A stretch of DNA of 64,000 bases from Thermohalobaculum sp039184865 (GTDB taxonomy: Bacteria > Pseudomonadota > Alphaproteobacteria > Rhodobacterales > Rhodobacteraceae), in NCBI GenBank assembly GCA_039184865.1, contig JBCDAV010000016.1:1-64000 (forward strand), written 5' to 3'. Positions 27,730 to 37,755 of the stretch are shown piece after piece (the first letter of the stretch is position 1; each line of letters opens with the position of its first letter). The position numbers were made by a program, and so were the translations under genes. Under the pieces are notes generated by a model. The model was given only the letters and a program-made list of their open reading frames with translations. It searched no databases and had not been told where the DNA came from.

Positions 27730-28638
27730 ATGGATTTCAACTGGTTCCACGATCTCGGCCATCTCGCCCGCACCGGACACTTCTCGCGCGCGGCAGAGAT
27801 GAGCAACATCAGCCAGCCTGCATTCAGCCGACGGATCAAGGCGCTCGAGGATTGGGCCGGCGTCGCGCTCGTCGATCGAGCGCGCCATCCGGTATCTTTG
27901 ACCAGCCCCGGCACTCAATTGCTCGAAGCCGGTTTGCAGGCGCTGGATCGGTTGGAGAACGAGCGGCGCGAGATTCAGGACGCGCAGGCGCAGCCTGAGA
28001 ACTACGTGGTGACCTTCGGGGCCCAGCATTCGATCGGTTGGCGCTTCTACCCTGCGTGGCTACAGGGTTTCGAAGAGTCCTTCGGGCCGATCATGTCCCG
28101 TTTGCGCGCCGACGATCTGCAGAACTGCGTGACGGACCTGATGAACCGTCAGGTCGATTTCGTCATCGGCTACACCAGCGGCTATTCGCGCGGGATCGGC
28201 GCCTATGCCGGAACCGAGTCCGTGCAGATCGGCGAGGACGTTCTTGTCCCGGTCTGCAAGTGCAGGGCGGACGGGACGCCGATCTTCGAGTTATCGGAGA
28301 GATCGGTCGTGCAGGCGCCCTACCTGCAATTCGGGCCCAATGCGCCGATCAGCGAGCATATCGGGCCGCACCTCTCCCGCCACCGCCTGCAAGCCGGGCT
28401 GCGCACGGTCTATGAGAACTCGATGGCGGGCGCATTGCGGATCAGGGCACGCGACGGCGCCGGGATTGCCTGGCTTCCCCGGAGTCTCGTCGCCCCGGAT
28501 CTGGAGACCGGCCAGCTCGCCATCCTCGGTGAACCTGATTGGCAGATCGGCCTCGAAATCCGGCTCTATCGGCTGCGCGCGCACACCAATCGTCTGACAC
28601 GCGCGATCTGGGGATATCTGCAGTTTCGTCAGGGCTGA
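27730..28638 (+). CDS. LysR-family transcriptional regulator
   Basis: A 302-aa regulator. The N-terminal winged helix reads LGHLARTGHFSRAAEMSNIS, then QPAFSRRIKALEDWAGVALV. The C-terminal substrate-binding half contains DFVIGYTSGYSRG. ATG 27730 matches the usual family start (M-x-F-x-W); in-frame starts at 27706 (ATG) and 27694 (TTG) are possible. TTGACT at 27694 with CATAAC 18 bases further looks like a promoter, which would place transcription start almost at 27730. The gene is divergent from the CuyA/DcyD-like gene and most likely controls that operon. Confidence 0.88.
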   Translation: MDFNWFHDLGHLARTGHFSRAAEMSNISQPAFSRRIKALEDWAGVALVDRARHPVSLTSPGTQLLEAGLQALDRLENERREIQDAQAQPENYVVTFGAQHSIGWRFYPAWLQGFEESFGPIMSRLRADDLQNCVTDLMNRQVDFVIGYTSGYSRGIGAYAGTESVQIGEDVLVPVCKCRADGTPIFELSERSVVQAPYLQFGPNAPISEHIGPHLSRHRLQAGLRTVYENSMAGALRIRARDGAGIAWLPRSLVAPDLETGQLAILGEPDWQIGLEIRLYRLRAHTNRLTRAIWGYLQFRQG

Positions 28639-28733
28639 ATTGTCCGAAGGTTGGCGGCAGCGCCCGGCCAACATCGAACAAAAGGAACTGCGGCAGTCTT
28701 CCACGGTCCCTACTGTGGGGGCGAAAACGTCCC

Positions 28734-29777
28734 CTAGAACGGCATCGGATGGGCGCGGTTCACCTCGGCAAGGTCGGACACTACCTCGTCACTCAGTTCC
28801 AGATCGCGTCCCGCCGCAATGTGCTCGAGTTGCGCGGTCGTCGTCGCGCCAAAGATCGGGATGCACGGAAACGGGCGCTGAAGGCAGAAAGACATCGCCA
28901 TGTGAACGGGGTCGACGTCGTGCTTTTGGGCCACGTCCAGATACGCCCGCACGGCATCGTCCAGGCGCGGCGACGAGCGGGGTGAGCCGCCAGCGATCTG
29001 GTGCCGCGAACCCTGCGGCAGCGCGCCATCCAGATATTTCCCGGTCACGAAGCCGGTCGCGAGCGGCGAGAAGGCCAGCAATGTGACCTGCTCGTTGTGG
29101 CCGAGTTCCGCCATGTCGGCGTCATACGGCATGCGGCACAAACAGGAATATTCGTTCTGGATCGACGCAATGCGCGGTCCGCCGGTGCGCTCACCCGCAG
29201 CAAGCCACTGCGCGGTGCCCCAGGCACTTTCATTGGACAGTCCGAAAGCGCGGATCTTTCCTTCGCCAACCAGATCGCCCAAAGCGCCCATGACGTCGTC
29301 CATGTGCTGGACCGTCGCCGCGCGATCCTGTGAAGACGGGTCGTAACCCCAGATCTGGCGAAAGTGGTACGAGCCCCGGTTCGGCCAGTGAAGCTGATAG
29401 AGGTCGATGTAGTCGGTCTGGAGCCGTTTCAGCGAGCTTTCGCAAGCCTCGCGGATCGTGACGCCGCTGACCGACTGGCCCTCGCGCACGAAGGACCCGT
29501 TCTCGCCAGCGCACTTGGTCGCGATCACGTATTCCGCGCGCCGCCCGGAGGCTGCGACCCAGCGGCCAATGATTTCCTCGGTCTTTCCGACCGTTTCCTT
29601 CCGGACCGGGTTGACCGGATACATCTCCGCCGTGTCGAGAAAGTCGATGCCGTGATCGAGGCTGGCGTCAAGTTGGCGAAATCCGTCGGCTTCATCGGTG
29701 TTGGTTCCGAAGGTCATCGTGCCAAGGCAAAAGGCACTGACCTCGATGCCGCTTTGGCCGAGTTGCGAGCGTCGCAT
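28734..29777 (-). CDS. Aldo/keto reductase (Tas-like)
   Basis: The 347-aa NADPH-dependent oxidoreductase has the four catalytic residues of the family: D and Y in GIDFLDTAEMYP, K in YVIATKC and H in IDLYQLHWP. The N-terminal RRSQLGQSGIEVSAFCLGTMTFG and the insert EMYPVNPVRKETVGKTEEII place it with the Tas/YajO group. FGLSNESAWG and the C-terminal cofactor loop IPIFGATTTAQLEHI are present. It converges on the LysR gene, and its promoter lies in the long AT-richer gap upstream. The substrate is unknown; aldehydes and sugar-derived ketones are typical. Confidence 0.9.
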   Translation of the reverse strand: MRRSQLGQSGIEVSAFCLGTMTFGTNTDEADGFRQLDASLDHGIDFLDTAEMYPVNPVRKETVGKTEEIIGRWVAASGRRAEYVIATKCAGENGSFVREGQSVSGVTIREACESSLKRLQTDYIDLYQLHWPNRGSYHFRQIWGYDPSSQDRAATVQHMDDVMGALGDLVGEGKIRAFGLSNESAWGTAQWLAAGERTGGPRIASIQNEYSCLCRMPYDADMAELGHNEQVTLLAFSPLATGFVTGKYLDGALPQGSRHQIAGGSPRSSPRLDDAVRAYLDVAQKHDVDPVHMAMSFCLQRPFPCIPIFGATTTAQLEHIAAGRDLELSDEVVSDLAEVNRAHPMPF

Positions 29778-30296
29778 GTAGGTTCCCCCGGATTAGAGCC
29801 ACGCCGGACGGGTGGCCTGAGGCAGAATGATATCGATAACACTCGACTTTGGGGGACTTTTTTTGGAGTCGATATTCTGCCGCAGAGTTGCGTATTGCGG
29901 CGCGTCCACTGGACGGTCGGCAACACCGTGCGTAAGCGTCGTGATAAGGGGAAAAGAACCGGTGGAGTTCGGGATCGGACGTCAGCCGCCCGAGTGGCCA
30001 ACGGTCCGCTTCTCATTTCGGACGAAACGCTGCGGCGGCGTGGGAGCTTAAAGTTGGGTCGGGCGATCCAAAACCGAGCGCGGAAATCGACCCCGCCTCC
30101 GGCAGCGCCATACCGATTTCAAGCGTCGATCATTGGAGATATGCGCTCTCGAAAGCGCAATAAAACTGTTCGGCGAGTGGCGGCAGCTTGGGACCATGGC
30201 GAACCACAGGACCGGCGGGCGCGAATGCATTTTGGAACTGCGCCCGAGGTTGAACGGGCCGCGCACGGTAAAAATGCCGGGCGCGACCCTGATCGC
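29778..30296. other. Intergenic region with inverted repeats, no gene recognised
   Basis: About 520 bases without a convincing gene. GGCAGAAT (29821-29828) recurs inverted as ATTCTGCC (29874-29881), and inside it TCGACT (29843) recurs as AGTCGA (29867), with GGGGGACTTTTTTT between them. This may be an operator region for the reductase gene or the scar of a small element. The remainder (29900-30296) shows no motif I can name. Confidence 0.45.
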
Positions 30297-30398
30297 TCAG
30301 AGTTTCTTCAGCAGAGCGTCGAGACGCTCGGACGCGCTCGGACGAGGCGCCGCCAGAACTGCGTTCCAGTGCTCGGGGTAGTAGAAAGCAATCGGCAT
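30297..30398 (-). CDS. Short ORF of 33 aa with perfect ribosome site
   Basis: The ATG at 30398 follows AAGGAGGTCCCGAC, a full-length Shine-Dalgarno match. The peptide starts MPIAFYYPEHWNAVLAAPRP and ends in ERLDALLKKL, an amphipathic helix. There is no Cys, no signal peptide and no downstream gene in the same direction. It is divergent from the LysR gene at 30512, a position often taken by a target of that regulator. I recognise no family. It may be a real small protein, or the start of a gene whose remainder has been lost. Confidence 0.5.
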   Translation of the reverse strand: MPIAFYYPEHWNAVLAAPRPSASERLDALLKKL

Positions 30399-30484
30399 GT
30401 CGGGACCTCCTTCGGCTCGGGTTGATGTTTCCTTGCCGGGAACATGGGAGATGTGCTTTGATGAAACAATCTCGAAATTCGCGC

Positions 30485-30513
30485 TATAATGATGAAAGAC
30501 TCTCAACTATAAT
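30485..30513 (+). promoter_or_regulatory. Duplicated perfect -10 boxes before LysR
   Basis: TATAAT occurs at 30485-30490 and again at 30508-30513, each inside the same octamer CTATAATG, 23 bases apart. The second copy overlaps the LysR start codon. TTTGAT near 30457 is a possible but distant -35 for the first. Perfect TATAAT hexamers are rare in this high-GC window. Confidence 0.45.
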
Positions 30514-31423
30514 GCCGGCACGTCTGGATGTCCGCCATCTTGAAATGGTTCTGGCCCTGAAGAGCGAGCGCACGGTTGCCGAGGCCGCCCGCGCTCTGCG
30601 CGTCACGCCGTCAGCACTCAGCCACCGTATCCGCGAGGCCGAGCGCAGGCTGAATGTGATGCTGTACCAGAAACAGGGCCGCAACCTTCGCCCCACCCTC
30701 GCGGCCGAGATCCTCGCAGACTCTGCCGAGCGCGTTCTCGGGGATCTGGAATGGGCCGAGCAATTGGCTGTGGCGACGACACAGGGCGTTCGCCACATCG
30801 TGCGCCTGACGGTCGGTGTCTACAACAGCTATCACTGGCTACCGGACTTCCTGAACTGGTTCCGGGCCGAACACCCGAGCATCGATATCGATATCGAAGC
30901 CGATGCAGTGCTCTACCCGTTGGAAAACCTGGCCTCGGACAAGATCGACCTTGTCATCTCTCCCGGCATCACGGTTCCGCAGGGCTTCGAGCGCCTGCCC
31001 CTTTTCCGCGACGAACTCGTCGCGTTCACAGCGCCGGATCACCCGTTCGTCGCGCGCGAGTTCATCGATCCGGCGGACTTTCGCAGCGAGACCAACCTGA
31101 CATATTCGATGGTGCGGGAGCCGGGCTTCGAATGGGACCGCTTCTGGAAGGGATCGGATGTCCACGCGGCTCGAGAACTCAAGATCGGATCGGTCGAGGC
31201 GATCAGCGAGCTTCTCAAGGCTGGCCTCGGCGCCGCCATCCTGAGCCGATGGGCGCTCAAGCAGCATCTCGATGCCGGAACACTTCAGGCGACCCAACTT
31301 GGCCGGAACGGCATCGACATTACCTGGAACGCGGTCACGCGCAGGTCTGCTGCAGAGGACGCCCCGGAGCGAACCGTGGCAAAGGCGCTGAAGTCGTGGT
31401 TCGCCGAAACCGTTTCCGAGTGA
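30512..31423 (+). CDS. LysR-family transcriptional regulator
   Basis: A 303-aa regulator with helix-turn-helix LKSERTVAEAARALRVTPSALSHRI near residues 11-36, followed by the linker helix REAERRLNVMLYQKQGRNL. The effector domain (VRLTVGVYNSYHWLPDFLNW onward) fits the MetR-like group, where homocysteine is the known ligand of MetR itself. ATG 30512 is taken as start; the frame is open upstream but that stretch has no regulator-like sequence. It is divergent from the 33-aa ORF and converges on the solute-binding gene. The target is unknown. Confidence 0.88.
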   Translation: MPARLDVRHLEMVLALKSERTVAEAARALRVTPSALSHRIREAERRLNVMLYQKQGRNLRPTLAAEILADSAERVLGDLEWAEQLAVATTQGVRHIVRLTVGVYNSYHWLPDFLNWFRAEHPSIDIDIEADAVLYPLENLASDKIDLVISPGITVPQGFERLPLFRDELVAFTAPDHPFVAREFIDPADFRSETNLTYSMVREPGFEWDRFWKGSDVHAARELKIGSVEAISELLKAGLGAAILSRWALKQHLDAGTLQATQLGRNGIDITWNAVTRRSAAEDAPERTVAKALKSWFAETVSE

Positions 31424-31435
31424 TTTCGCCGCCTG

Positions 31436-31458
31436 GCCGGTCCCGCGCGAGGACCGGC
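31436..31458. terminator. Terminator hairpin between convergent LysR and SBP genes
   Basis: GCCGGTCC (31436-31443) pairs exactly with GGACCGGC (31451-31458) around a 7-base loop, and CTTTT follows on the plus strand. Placed between two convergent stop codons, it can serve both. Confidence 0.65.
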
Positions 31459-31473
31459 TACGGCACTTTTGGC

Positions 31474-33120
31474 TCAGGCGTCGAGCCAGACCTTTTCCAG
31501 ATGGAATTCCTGCGCCTGGTGCATGTCGAATTCCTTCACCTGCTCGGTGTGATGGCGGAAGACCGAACGCCAGTAGGGCTGGATCAATGTGCCCGACTCC
31601 TGCAGCACGCGCTCGACCGTTTCCATGATCGCCTTGCGGGCCTCCGGATCGGGCGTGGCGAGGGCGTTGCCGAGCGCCTCGTCGAATTCAGGACTGGCGA
31701 AACCGGACTCGTTCCACGGCTCGCCGGACCGATAGGCGAGCGCGAGCACCTGGACGCCGAGCGGACGGGGGTTCCAGTTCGTGGTCGAGGCGGCATATTT
31801 GGTCCAGTCGTTCCAGAAGCTGTCACCCGGAATGACCGTCCGCTTCACGTTGATCCCCGCGTCGCGCATCTGTGCGGCGATCACGTCCGTCGTGTTGCGG
31901 CGCCAGTCATCGTCGATCGAGATCAATTCGAACTCCGTGTCGGTATGTCCGGCCTCGGCGAGCAGAGCCGCGGATTGCTCGACATCCCGAGCGAACGCGG
32001 GAAGCGGGAAATACTCGATATGCATGGGACCGACATGGTGGTTCTCGGCAACAGCGCCCTGCCCGTCGACGCCGATGTTCAGGACGACCTGATTGTCGAC
32101 TGCAAGCTGCAGCGCCCGGCGCACGCGCTGGTCGGTGAACGGCTCGACCTGGTTGTTGAACCGGCAGACGATGGTCGCGCCGGTGGCAAGTTCGCTTTGC
32201 ACCAGACCGATCGCGTTCAACTGGTCGAGTTGATCGCCCTGCGATTGTTCGTTGGCGTCGACTTCTTCGGCCTCGAAGGCGCTGATCATCGCCGTCACGT
32301 CGGTGCCGTAATCGATGAACTCAACCGCATCGAGATGAGCGTCGCCCTTCCAGTAGCCCTCGCGCCGCTCGACGCGGGCGCGGATGGTCGGTTCCCACTC
32401 GACGATCTGGAACGGGCCGGTGCCGATGTTGAACTGATCGACGAGGTTGCCCTTTTCCGGATCGAAGCTGCGGTGGACGATGAGGGCCGGGTAATCGGTG
32501 AAACCTGCAATCAACGTGATGTCCGGCTTCGGAAGGCTCAGCACGACGGTGTTCGCGTCGGGCGTCTGGATCGCCCCGTCGATGGCCTTGTTGGTGTCCG
32601 GGTCGACCAGCGTGGCCATGCGCGCGGCCATCGAGTTGCCCTCGACATCCTTCTCGCACCAGCGGGCGATATTGAAGGCGACGTCCTCCGAGGTGAAGTC
32701 GTCGCCGTTCGTCCACTTGATGCCCTGACGCAGGTTCAGGGTGTACTGCGTTGCATCGTCGTTGATTTCCCAGCTCTCGAGCAGCCACGGCGTGAAGCTG
32801 GAGTCGCGCTCCCAGCGCACGAGATATTCGCAGGACTGGCGCGAGACGTGCGCATCCCAGTCAAACGTGCGCGGGTCCTTCAGACCGGCGGCACGGACGG
32901 GCGTCGCGATCCGCAGCGTGCCGCCCTTCTTCGCGTGCCCGTCCGCCCTGACCGGGCTCGGCGCCAATCCGCCAAGCGAGAGCGCCCCGGCGGCGGTCAC
33001 CCCGACGGACATCATCGACGCGAGATACTCGCGGCGGCTCATCTTCTGGTCTTGGAAAGCTCTGACGAATGCCTTGGCCATCGGATGAAATGACCGTTTC
33101 GTCATCATGTGCTTTGACAT
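31474..33120 (-). CDS. Family-5 ABC solute-binding protein, Tat-exported, without partners
   Basis: The 548-aa protein carries a clear twin-arginine signal: SRREYLASMMSVGVTAAGAL at residues 28-47, with cleavage expected near VRADG. The mature part has SWEINDDATQYTLNLRQGIK and FTSEDVAFNIARWCEKD, the SBP_bac_5 signature, and YRSGEPWNESGFASPEFDEA near the C-terminus. It starts at ATG 33120 behind AGGAGAG. No permease or ATPase follows; a terminator lies 16 bases past the stop. It must pair with permeases encoded elsewhere, perhaps the ATPase-less set at 19.0-20.8 kb. Confidence 0.92.
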   Translation of the reverse strand: MSKHMMTKRSFHPMAKAFVRAFQDQKMSRREYLASMMSVGVTAAGALSLGGLAPSPVRADGHAKKGGTLRIATPVRAAGLKDPRTFDWDAHVSRQSCEYLVRWERDSSFTPWLLESWEINDDATQYTLNLRQGIKWTNGDDFTSEDVAFNIARWCEKDVEGNSMAARMATLVDPDTNKAIDGAIQTPDANTVVLSLPKPDITLIAGFTDYPALIVHRSFDPEKGNLVDQFNIGTGPFQIVEWEPTIRARVERREGYWKGDAHLDAVEFIDYGTDVTAMISAFEAEEVDANEQSQGDQLDQLNAIGLVQSELATGATIVCRFNNQVEPFTDQRVRRALQLAVDNQVVLNIGVDGQGAVAENHHVGPMHIEYFPLPAFARDVEQSAALLAEAGHTDTEFELISIDDDWRRNTTDVIAAQMRDAGINVKRTVIPGDSFWNDWTKYAASTTNWNPRPLGVQVLALAYRSGEPWNESGFASPEFDEALGNALATPDPEARKAIMETVERVLQESGTLIQPYWRSVFRHHTEQVKEFDMHQAQEFHLEKVWLDA

Positions 33121-33398
33121 CGTTCTCTCCTGTCGCTGTTGCCCGAGTGCTGCGTCGGGGCAATTTCTGGCTTTGCGCGCGCAAATCCCTGTCTCGATTG
33201 TGCACATCGCGAGGCTATGCGCCACCCGTACGGTCTGGAGCGCGGGATGAGCGATGCGCGTTTGCGGGCAAAAGCGCCAACCACGCGATCGGGAACCGGG
33301 TTCTATTTTGCCGGTCGGAAGGAACAGCCGCCGGAACATGGCGCCTGCCGCTCAGGCGATGATCAGACGAAACTCTTCAGTATGCTCGGGGCCTGCGT

Positions 33399-34487
33399 TC
33401 AGTCCTCGAGCAGCGGAAACGCCGAATGAACATGCGGGCGGACCGCCAGCGGGGCGCCCCGGTGAACATGGTCCGGCGTGAGTTCGGAGAACGACGTGAC
33501 CCCGGTGAGACCGAGCGCCGACTGAACCTCGTTCTCAAGGATTTCAAGTAGACGGACGATCCCGTTCGGTCCGGCGGCGGCCAGCCCGTAGCAGTAGAGC
33601 CGACCGAGCCCTACAGAGTGTGCGCCCAGCGCGATCGCCTTCACGAGATCCGTGCCCCGGCAGAAGCCGCCATCGACCATCACCTTGCAACTTTCTCCCA
33701 CCGCGGCGACCACTTCGGGCACGATATCCATCGCGCCCAGCCCGTGGTCGAGCTGACGACCGCCGTGGTTCGAGACATAGACCACGTCGACGCCGTGATC
33801 CGCTGCGATCCGCGCATCCTCGACCGTCATGATCCCCTTGATGATCAGCTTCAGGTCCGGATAGGCGGCGCGGATGCGCTTGACGTCCGACCAGTTCAAC
33901 GCCGCCTGCGCAATGATGTTCTCGGCATTCACATAGGTCCGCCACGGCTTGTCGAACCGGCGCACGATATCGCGCTCACGCCGGGAATAGACCGCCACGT
34001 CGACCGTCAGTGCAAAAGCATCGAAACCGGCCGCCATCGCTTCCTCGACATGACCTTCGATGAACCCTTCGCCCGAGCGGACATAGAGCTGAAAGACCGC
34101 AGAATTCGTTGCTGCGGCGCGGATCTCGTCTTTCGTCCTCGGCGACACCGACGACATCATGGTCGGCACGCCGAAACGTCCGGCCGCCTCGGCGACGGCC
34201 AGCGCGCCATCCGGGTGAAAGCTCTCGAGCCCGCCCACGGGCGCCAGCATCACGGGCAAGCGACAGGTTTTGCCGAGAAAGTCGTGGCTTGTGTCGATCT
34301 CGGAGACGTCGACCAGCACGCGCGGGCGGATGGCAATCGCGTCCAGAGCGGCCCGGTTGCGCGCGACGGTGGTTTCCGTCTCGGTGCCGCCGATCAGGTA
34401 ATTCCATGCCTCGTCCGTGCAGGCCTCGCGCGCAGCCGGTATGAACTCGTGGATTGTCAGAAATTCGGAATTCAGGTCTCGGGTCAT
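33399..34487 (-). CDS. FMN-dependent alpha-hydroxy-acid oxidase/dehydrogenase
   Basis: The 362-aa TIM-barrel flavoprotein has VMLAPVGGLESFHPDGALA (FMN site), VFQLYVRSGEGF (substrate Tyr), LTVDVAVYSRRERDIVRRF (Asp and Arg), IKGIMTVEDARIAADHGVD (FMN Lys) and YVSNHGGRQLDHG with catalytic His and substrate Arg. Relatives oxidise L-lactate, glycolate, mandelate or other 2-hydroxy acids. It begins at ATG 34487, eight bases behind the methyltransferase stop, so the two are co-transcribed. It shares only family-level similarity with the second oxidase at 40.0-41.2 kb. Confidence 0.9.
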   Translation of the reverse strand: MTRDLNSEFLTIHEFIPAAREACTDEAWNYLIGGTETETTVARNRAALDAIAIRPRVLVDVSEIDTSHDFLGKTCRLPVMLAPVGGLESFHPDGALAVAEAAGRFGVPTMMSSVSPRTKDEIRAAATNSAVFQLYVRSGEGFIEGHVEEAMAAGFDAFALTVDVAVYSRRERDIVRRFDKPWRTYVNAENIIAQAALNWSDVKRIRAAYPDLKLIIKGIMTVEDARIAADHGVDVVYVSNHGGRQLDHGLGAMDIVPEVVAAVGESCKVMVDGGFCRGTDLVKAIALGAHSVGLGRLYCYGLAAAGPNGIVRLLEILENEVQSALGLTGVTSFSELTPDHVHRGAPLAVRPHVHSAFPLLED

Positions 34488-34495
34488 CTGGGCTC

Positions 34496-35260
34496 TCAGG
34501 GGCGGTCGAAGATGATTGCGAAGATGCGGTGGGCGACATGCATCGGGTCGGGGAAACGCTCGGCCAGTTCGGTGCGGAACGCGTCGCGAAACCGGTCCTG
34601 ATCGGCCGACGAAAGCGCCGGTCCGATCTGTGCTGAGGCGATGATCCGCCCGACCCAGGCTTCCTGCGTGTAGGTCAGATCCGCCGGGAAGCCGAAAAGC
34701 CGGTAATCGCCGAACCCGGCATCCGTCAGATCGAACAGCCACTCGGGATACTGGAAGGTCCACTTGCGATCCTTCGGGGCGGGATTCCACCGGTCGATCG
34801 CGCTCAAGGTCACGTCGATTGCGTTGCCCGGTCGACGAAGCCAGTCCTGGTGGGCGATGACGAGGCGCCCGCCCGGCTTCAGAAGACGCAGACACTCCGC
34901 CGCGGCGGCGCGGCGATCGAACCAGTGCCAGCAGGTACCCGCGGTGATCAGATCGAAGGAGGCAGCGGGAAGCCCGGTTGCTTCGGCCGACGCCTCGACA
35001 TGCTCGATCTTCAGGCTCTCTGCATCGGCCGCAGCGCGCGCTTGCGCGAGGAGCGCCTCGGACGGGTCCAGAGCTGTGACCGAGCAGCCATTGCGCGCCA
35101 GTTCGCGCGCCATCAGCCCGGTGCCGGTCCCGAGGTCGAGCGTCGCTTGTCCCGCAACGCCAAGCCCGAGCGATCGCAGTTCCTCATAGAAACGCGGCGG
35201 AAATCCCTGACGGTGCCGTGCGTAGTCGCCTGCGGCCTTGCCGAAGTCGGGAACGTTCAT
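34496..35260 (-). CDS. Class I SAM-dependent methyltransferase
   Basis: The 254-aa protein has motif I ATLDLGTGTGLMARELA near residues 39-55, the acidic loop CSVTALDPSEALLAQARAAA and post-motif SFDLITAGTCWHWFDRRAAA, followed by LRLLKPGGRLVIAHQDWL. This is the UbiE/Coq5-like methyltransferase type 11 layout. The N-terminal VPDFGKAAGDYARHRQGFPP matches many small-molecule methyltransferases. It lies between the thiolase and the hydroxy-acid oxidase on the same strand. The substrate is not evident. Confidence 0.88.
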   Translation of the reverse strand: MNVPDFGKAAGDYARHRQGFPPRFYEELRSLGLGVAGQATLDLGTGTGLMARELARNGCSVTALDPSEALLAQARAAADAESLKIEHVEASAEATGLPAASFDLITAGTCWHWFDRRAAAAECLRLLKPGGRLVIAHQDWLRRPGNAIDVTLSAIDRWNPAPKDRKWTFQYPEWLFDLTDAGFGDYRLFGFPADLTYTQEAWVGRIIASAQIGPALSSADQDRFRDAFRTELAERFPDPMHVAHRIFAIIFDRP

Positions 35261-35295
35261 GCGAGCATCATTGCTCCCGACGCCGCCATTGGATC

Positions 35296-36498
<1,203 letters not shown>

Positions 36499-36621
36499 GG
36501 GGTGCCCCTCCGGCTGAGATTGCGATTGACCGATCTCTCCCGCGTTGGCAGCAAGAAGTCAAACCGGACGCGGCGGCAGTTTGGGCGGCGCGGGCGTTCA
36601 TCACGGACTTGGAGGGCGGGG

Positions 36622-37326
36622 ATGATCGATCTGTACTATTGGCCGACGCCGAACGGCTGGAAGGTCAGTATTCTTCTGGAAGAGCTTGAAATACCTTATG
36701 AAACACGGCCCGTGAATATCTCGAAGGGCGACCAGTTCGCGCCGGAGTTCCTGAAGATCTCACCGAACAACCGGATGCCGGCGATTGTCGACCACGATGT
36801 CGAGGGCGATCCGGTGAGCGTCTTCGAGTCCGGGGCGATCATGTGGTATCTTGCTGAAAAGACAGGGCGATTCACGTATGAGGACCCGCGCCTGAAGAAA
36901 GAGATCATGGAGTGGCTGTTCTGGCAGGTCGGTGGTCAGGGGCCGATGGCGGGGCAGTTCTCGCACTTCGTGAACTATGCCCCGGAAGAACACCAACCCT
37001 ATGGAAAGAAAAGATATTCCGGCGAGTACGACCGGCTGCTGGGCGTGCTGGAACGGCGCCTTGAGGGCCGGGAGTGGCTGGTCGGGCCGGACTACACGAT
37101 CGCCGACATGATCTGCTGGCCCTGGGTGCTGATCGCGAAGCCGCTGGGCGCCTCACTGGATAATTTTTCGAACGTAACCCGCTGGCGAAAAACAATAAAA
37201 GAGCACCAGGCGGTGCAGCGCGGCGTCGATGTCGGCAAGGAGTGGCGGCGCTCGGGCCCGCCGGATGACGCCGAGCGCAAGCTGCTGTTCGAGCAAAGCT
37301 CGAAGAGCCTGCCGGGCGGAACATAA
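36622..37326 (+). CDS. Glutathione S-transferase, YghU/YfcG-like
   Basis: The 234-aa protein has an N-terminal thioredoxin fold with YYWPTPNGWKVSILLEELEI, where the T-P-N-G-W-K stretch binds glutathione in the Nu-class YfcG/YghU group. NNRMPAIVDHD holds the cis-Pro and VFESGAIMWYLAEKTG the Glu-Ser pair. The C-terminal helical domain follows, with VGPDYTIADMICWPWV containing the N-capping box. ATG 36622 lies just behind GGAGGGCGGGG. Relatives show disulfide-bond reductase activity. It is divergent from the thiolase gene. Confidence 0.92.
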   Translation: MIDLYYWPTPNGWKVSILLEELEIPYETRPVNISKGDQFAPEFLKISPNNRMPAIVDHDVEGDPVSVFESGAIMWYLAEKTGRFTYEDPRLKKEIMEWLFWQVGGQGPMAGQFSHFVNYAPEEHQPYGKKRYSGEYDRLLGVLERRLEGREWLVGPDYTIADMICWPWVLIAKPLGASLDNFSNVTRWRKTIKEHQAVQRGVDVGKEWRRSGPPDDAERKLLFEQSSKSLPGGT

Positions 37327-37755
37327 CGTGATTCCAAGGTGGGCAATTTATCCACCATTAGGTGGACAGGGAGCGTGACAAAGTTTGCGCAAGTCGATGT
37401 TCACATGGGCAAAGCGAGCTTCCGGGTTCTCTCGGGCTGGATGGATCGCTTGAGACGCGACGGGGCCTGAGCGGGAGAAAGATCTTTTCGGCTGTCTCTG
37501 GGGGACAGGTCCGGCAATCTTCGTGGTCTTATAGAAGACCCGGATCGCCAGCGGACGCGGCGTCTGACCCTGGGAGGGCGTTCGGTGAGTTGGATCTGCT
37601 CCGGTGCTTCAAAGCATCCACATTGATTGAGTGGTATGCGGTGTCGCCATGCGCCCTCCCGGGGCGAGGGTCGGGCGCCGCATCGCTGTGCGATGCGCGG
37701 GTGCTTTGTGATCTTCGAAATGGCGTTGGAGCCTTAAACCTTCAGATCTCGGCCG
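37327..37755. other. Intergenic region with small hairpins
   Basis: No gene recognised in 429 bases. TCCACC-ATTA-GGTGGA (37351-37366) may end the GST transcript. GCATCGC-TGT-GCGATGC (37680-37696) may end the minus-strand alanine-rich gene. An open plus-strand frame here has no ribosome site or motif. Confidence 0.45.
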
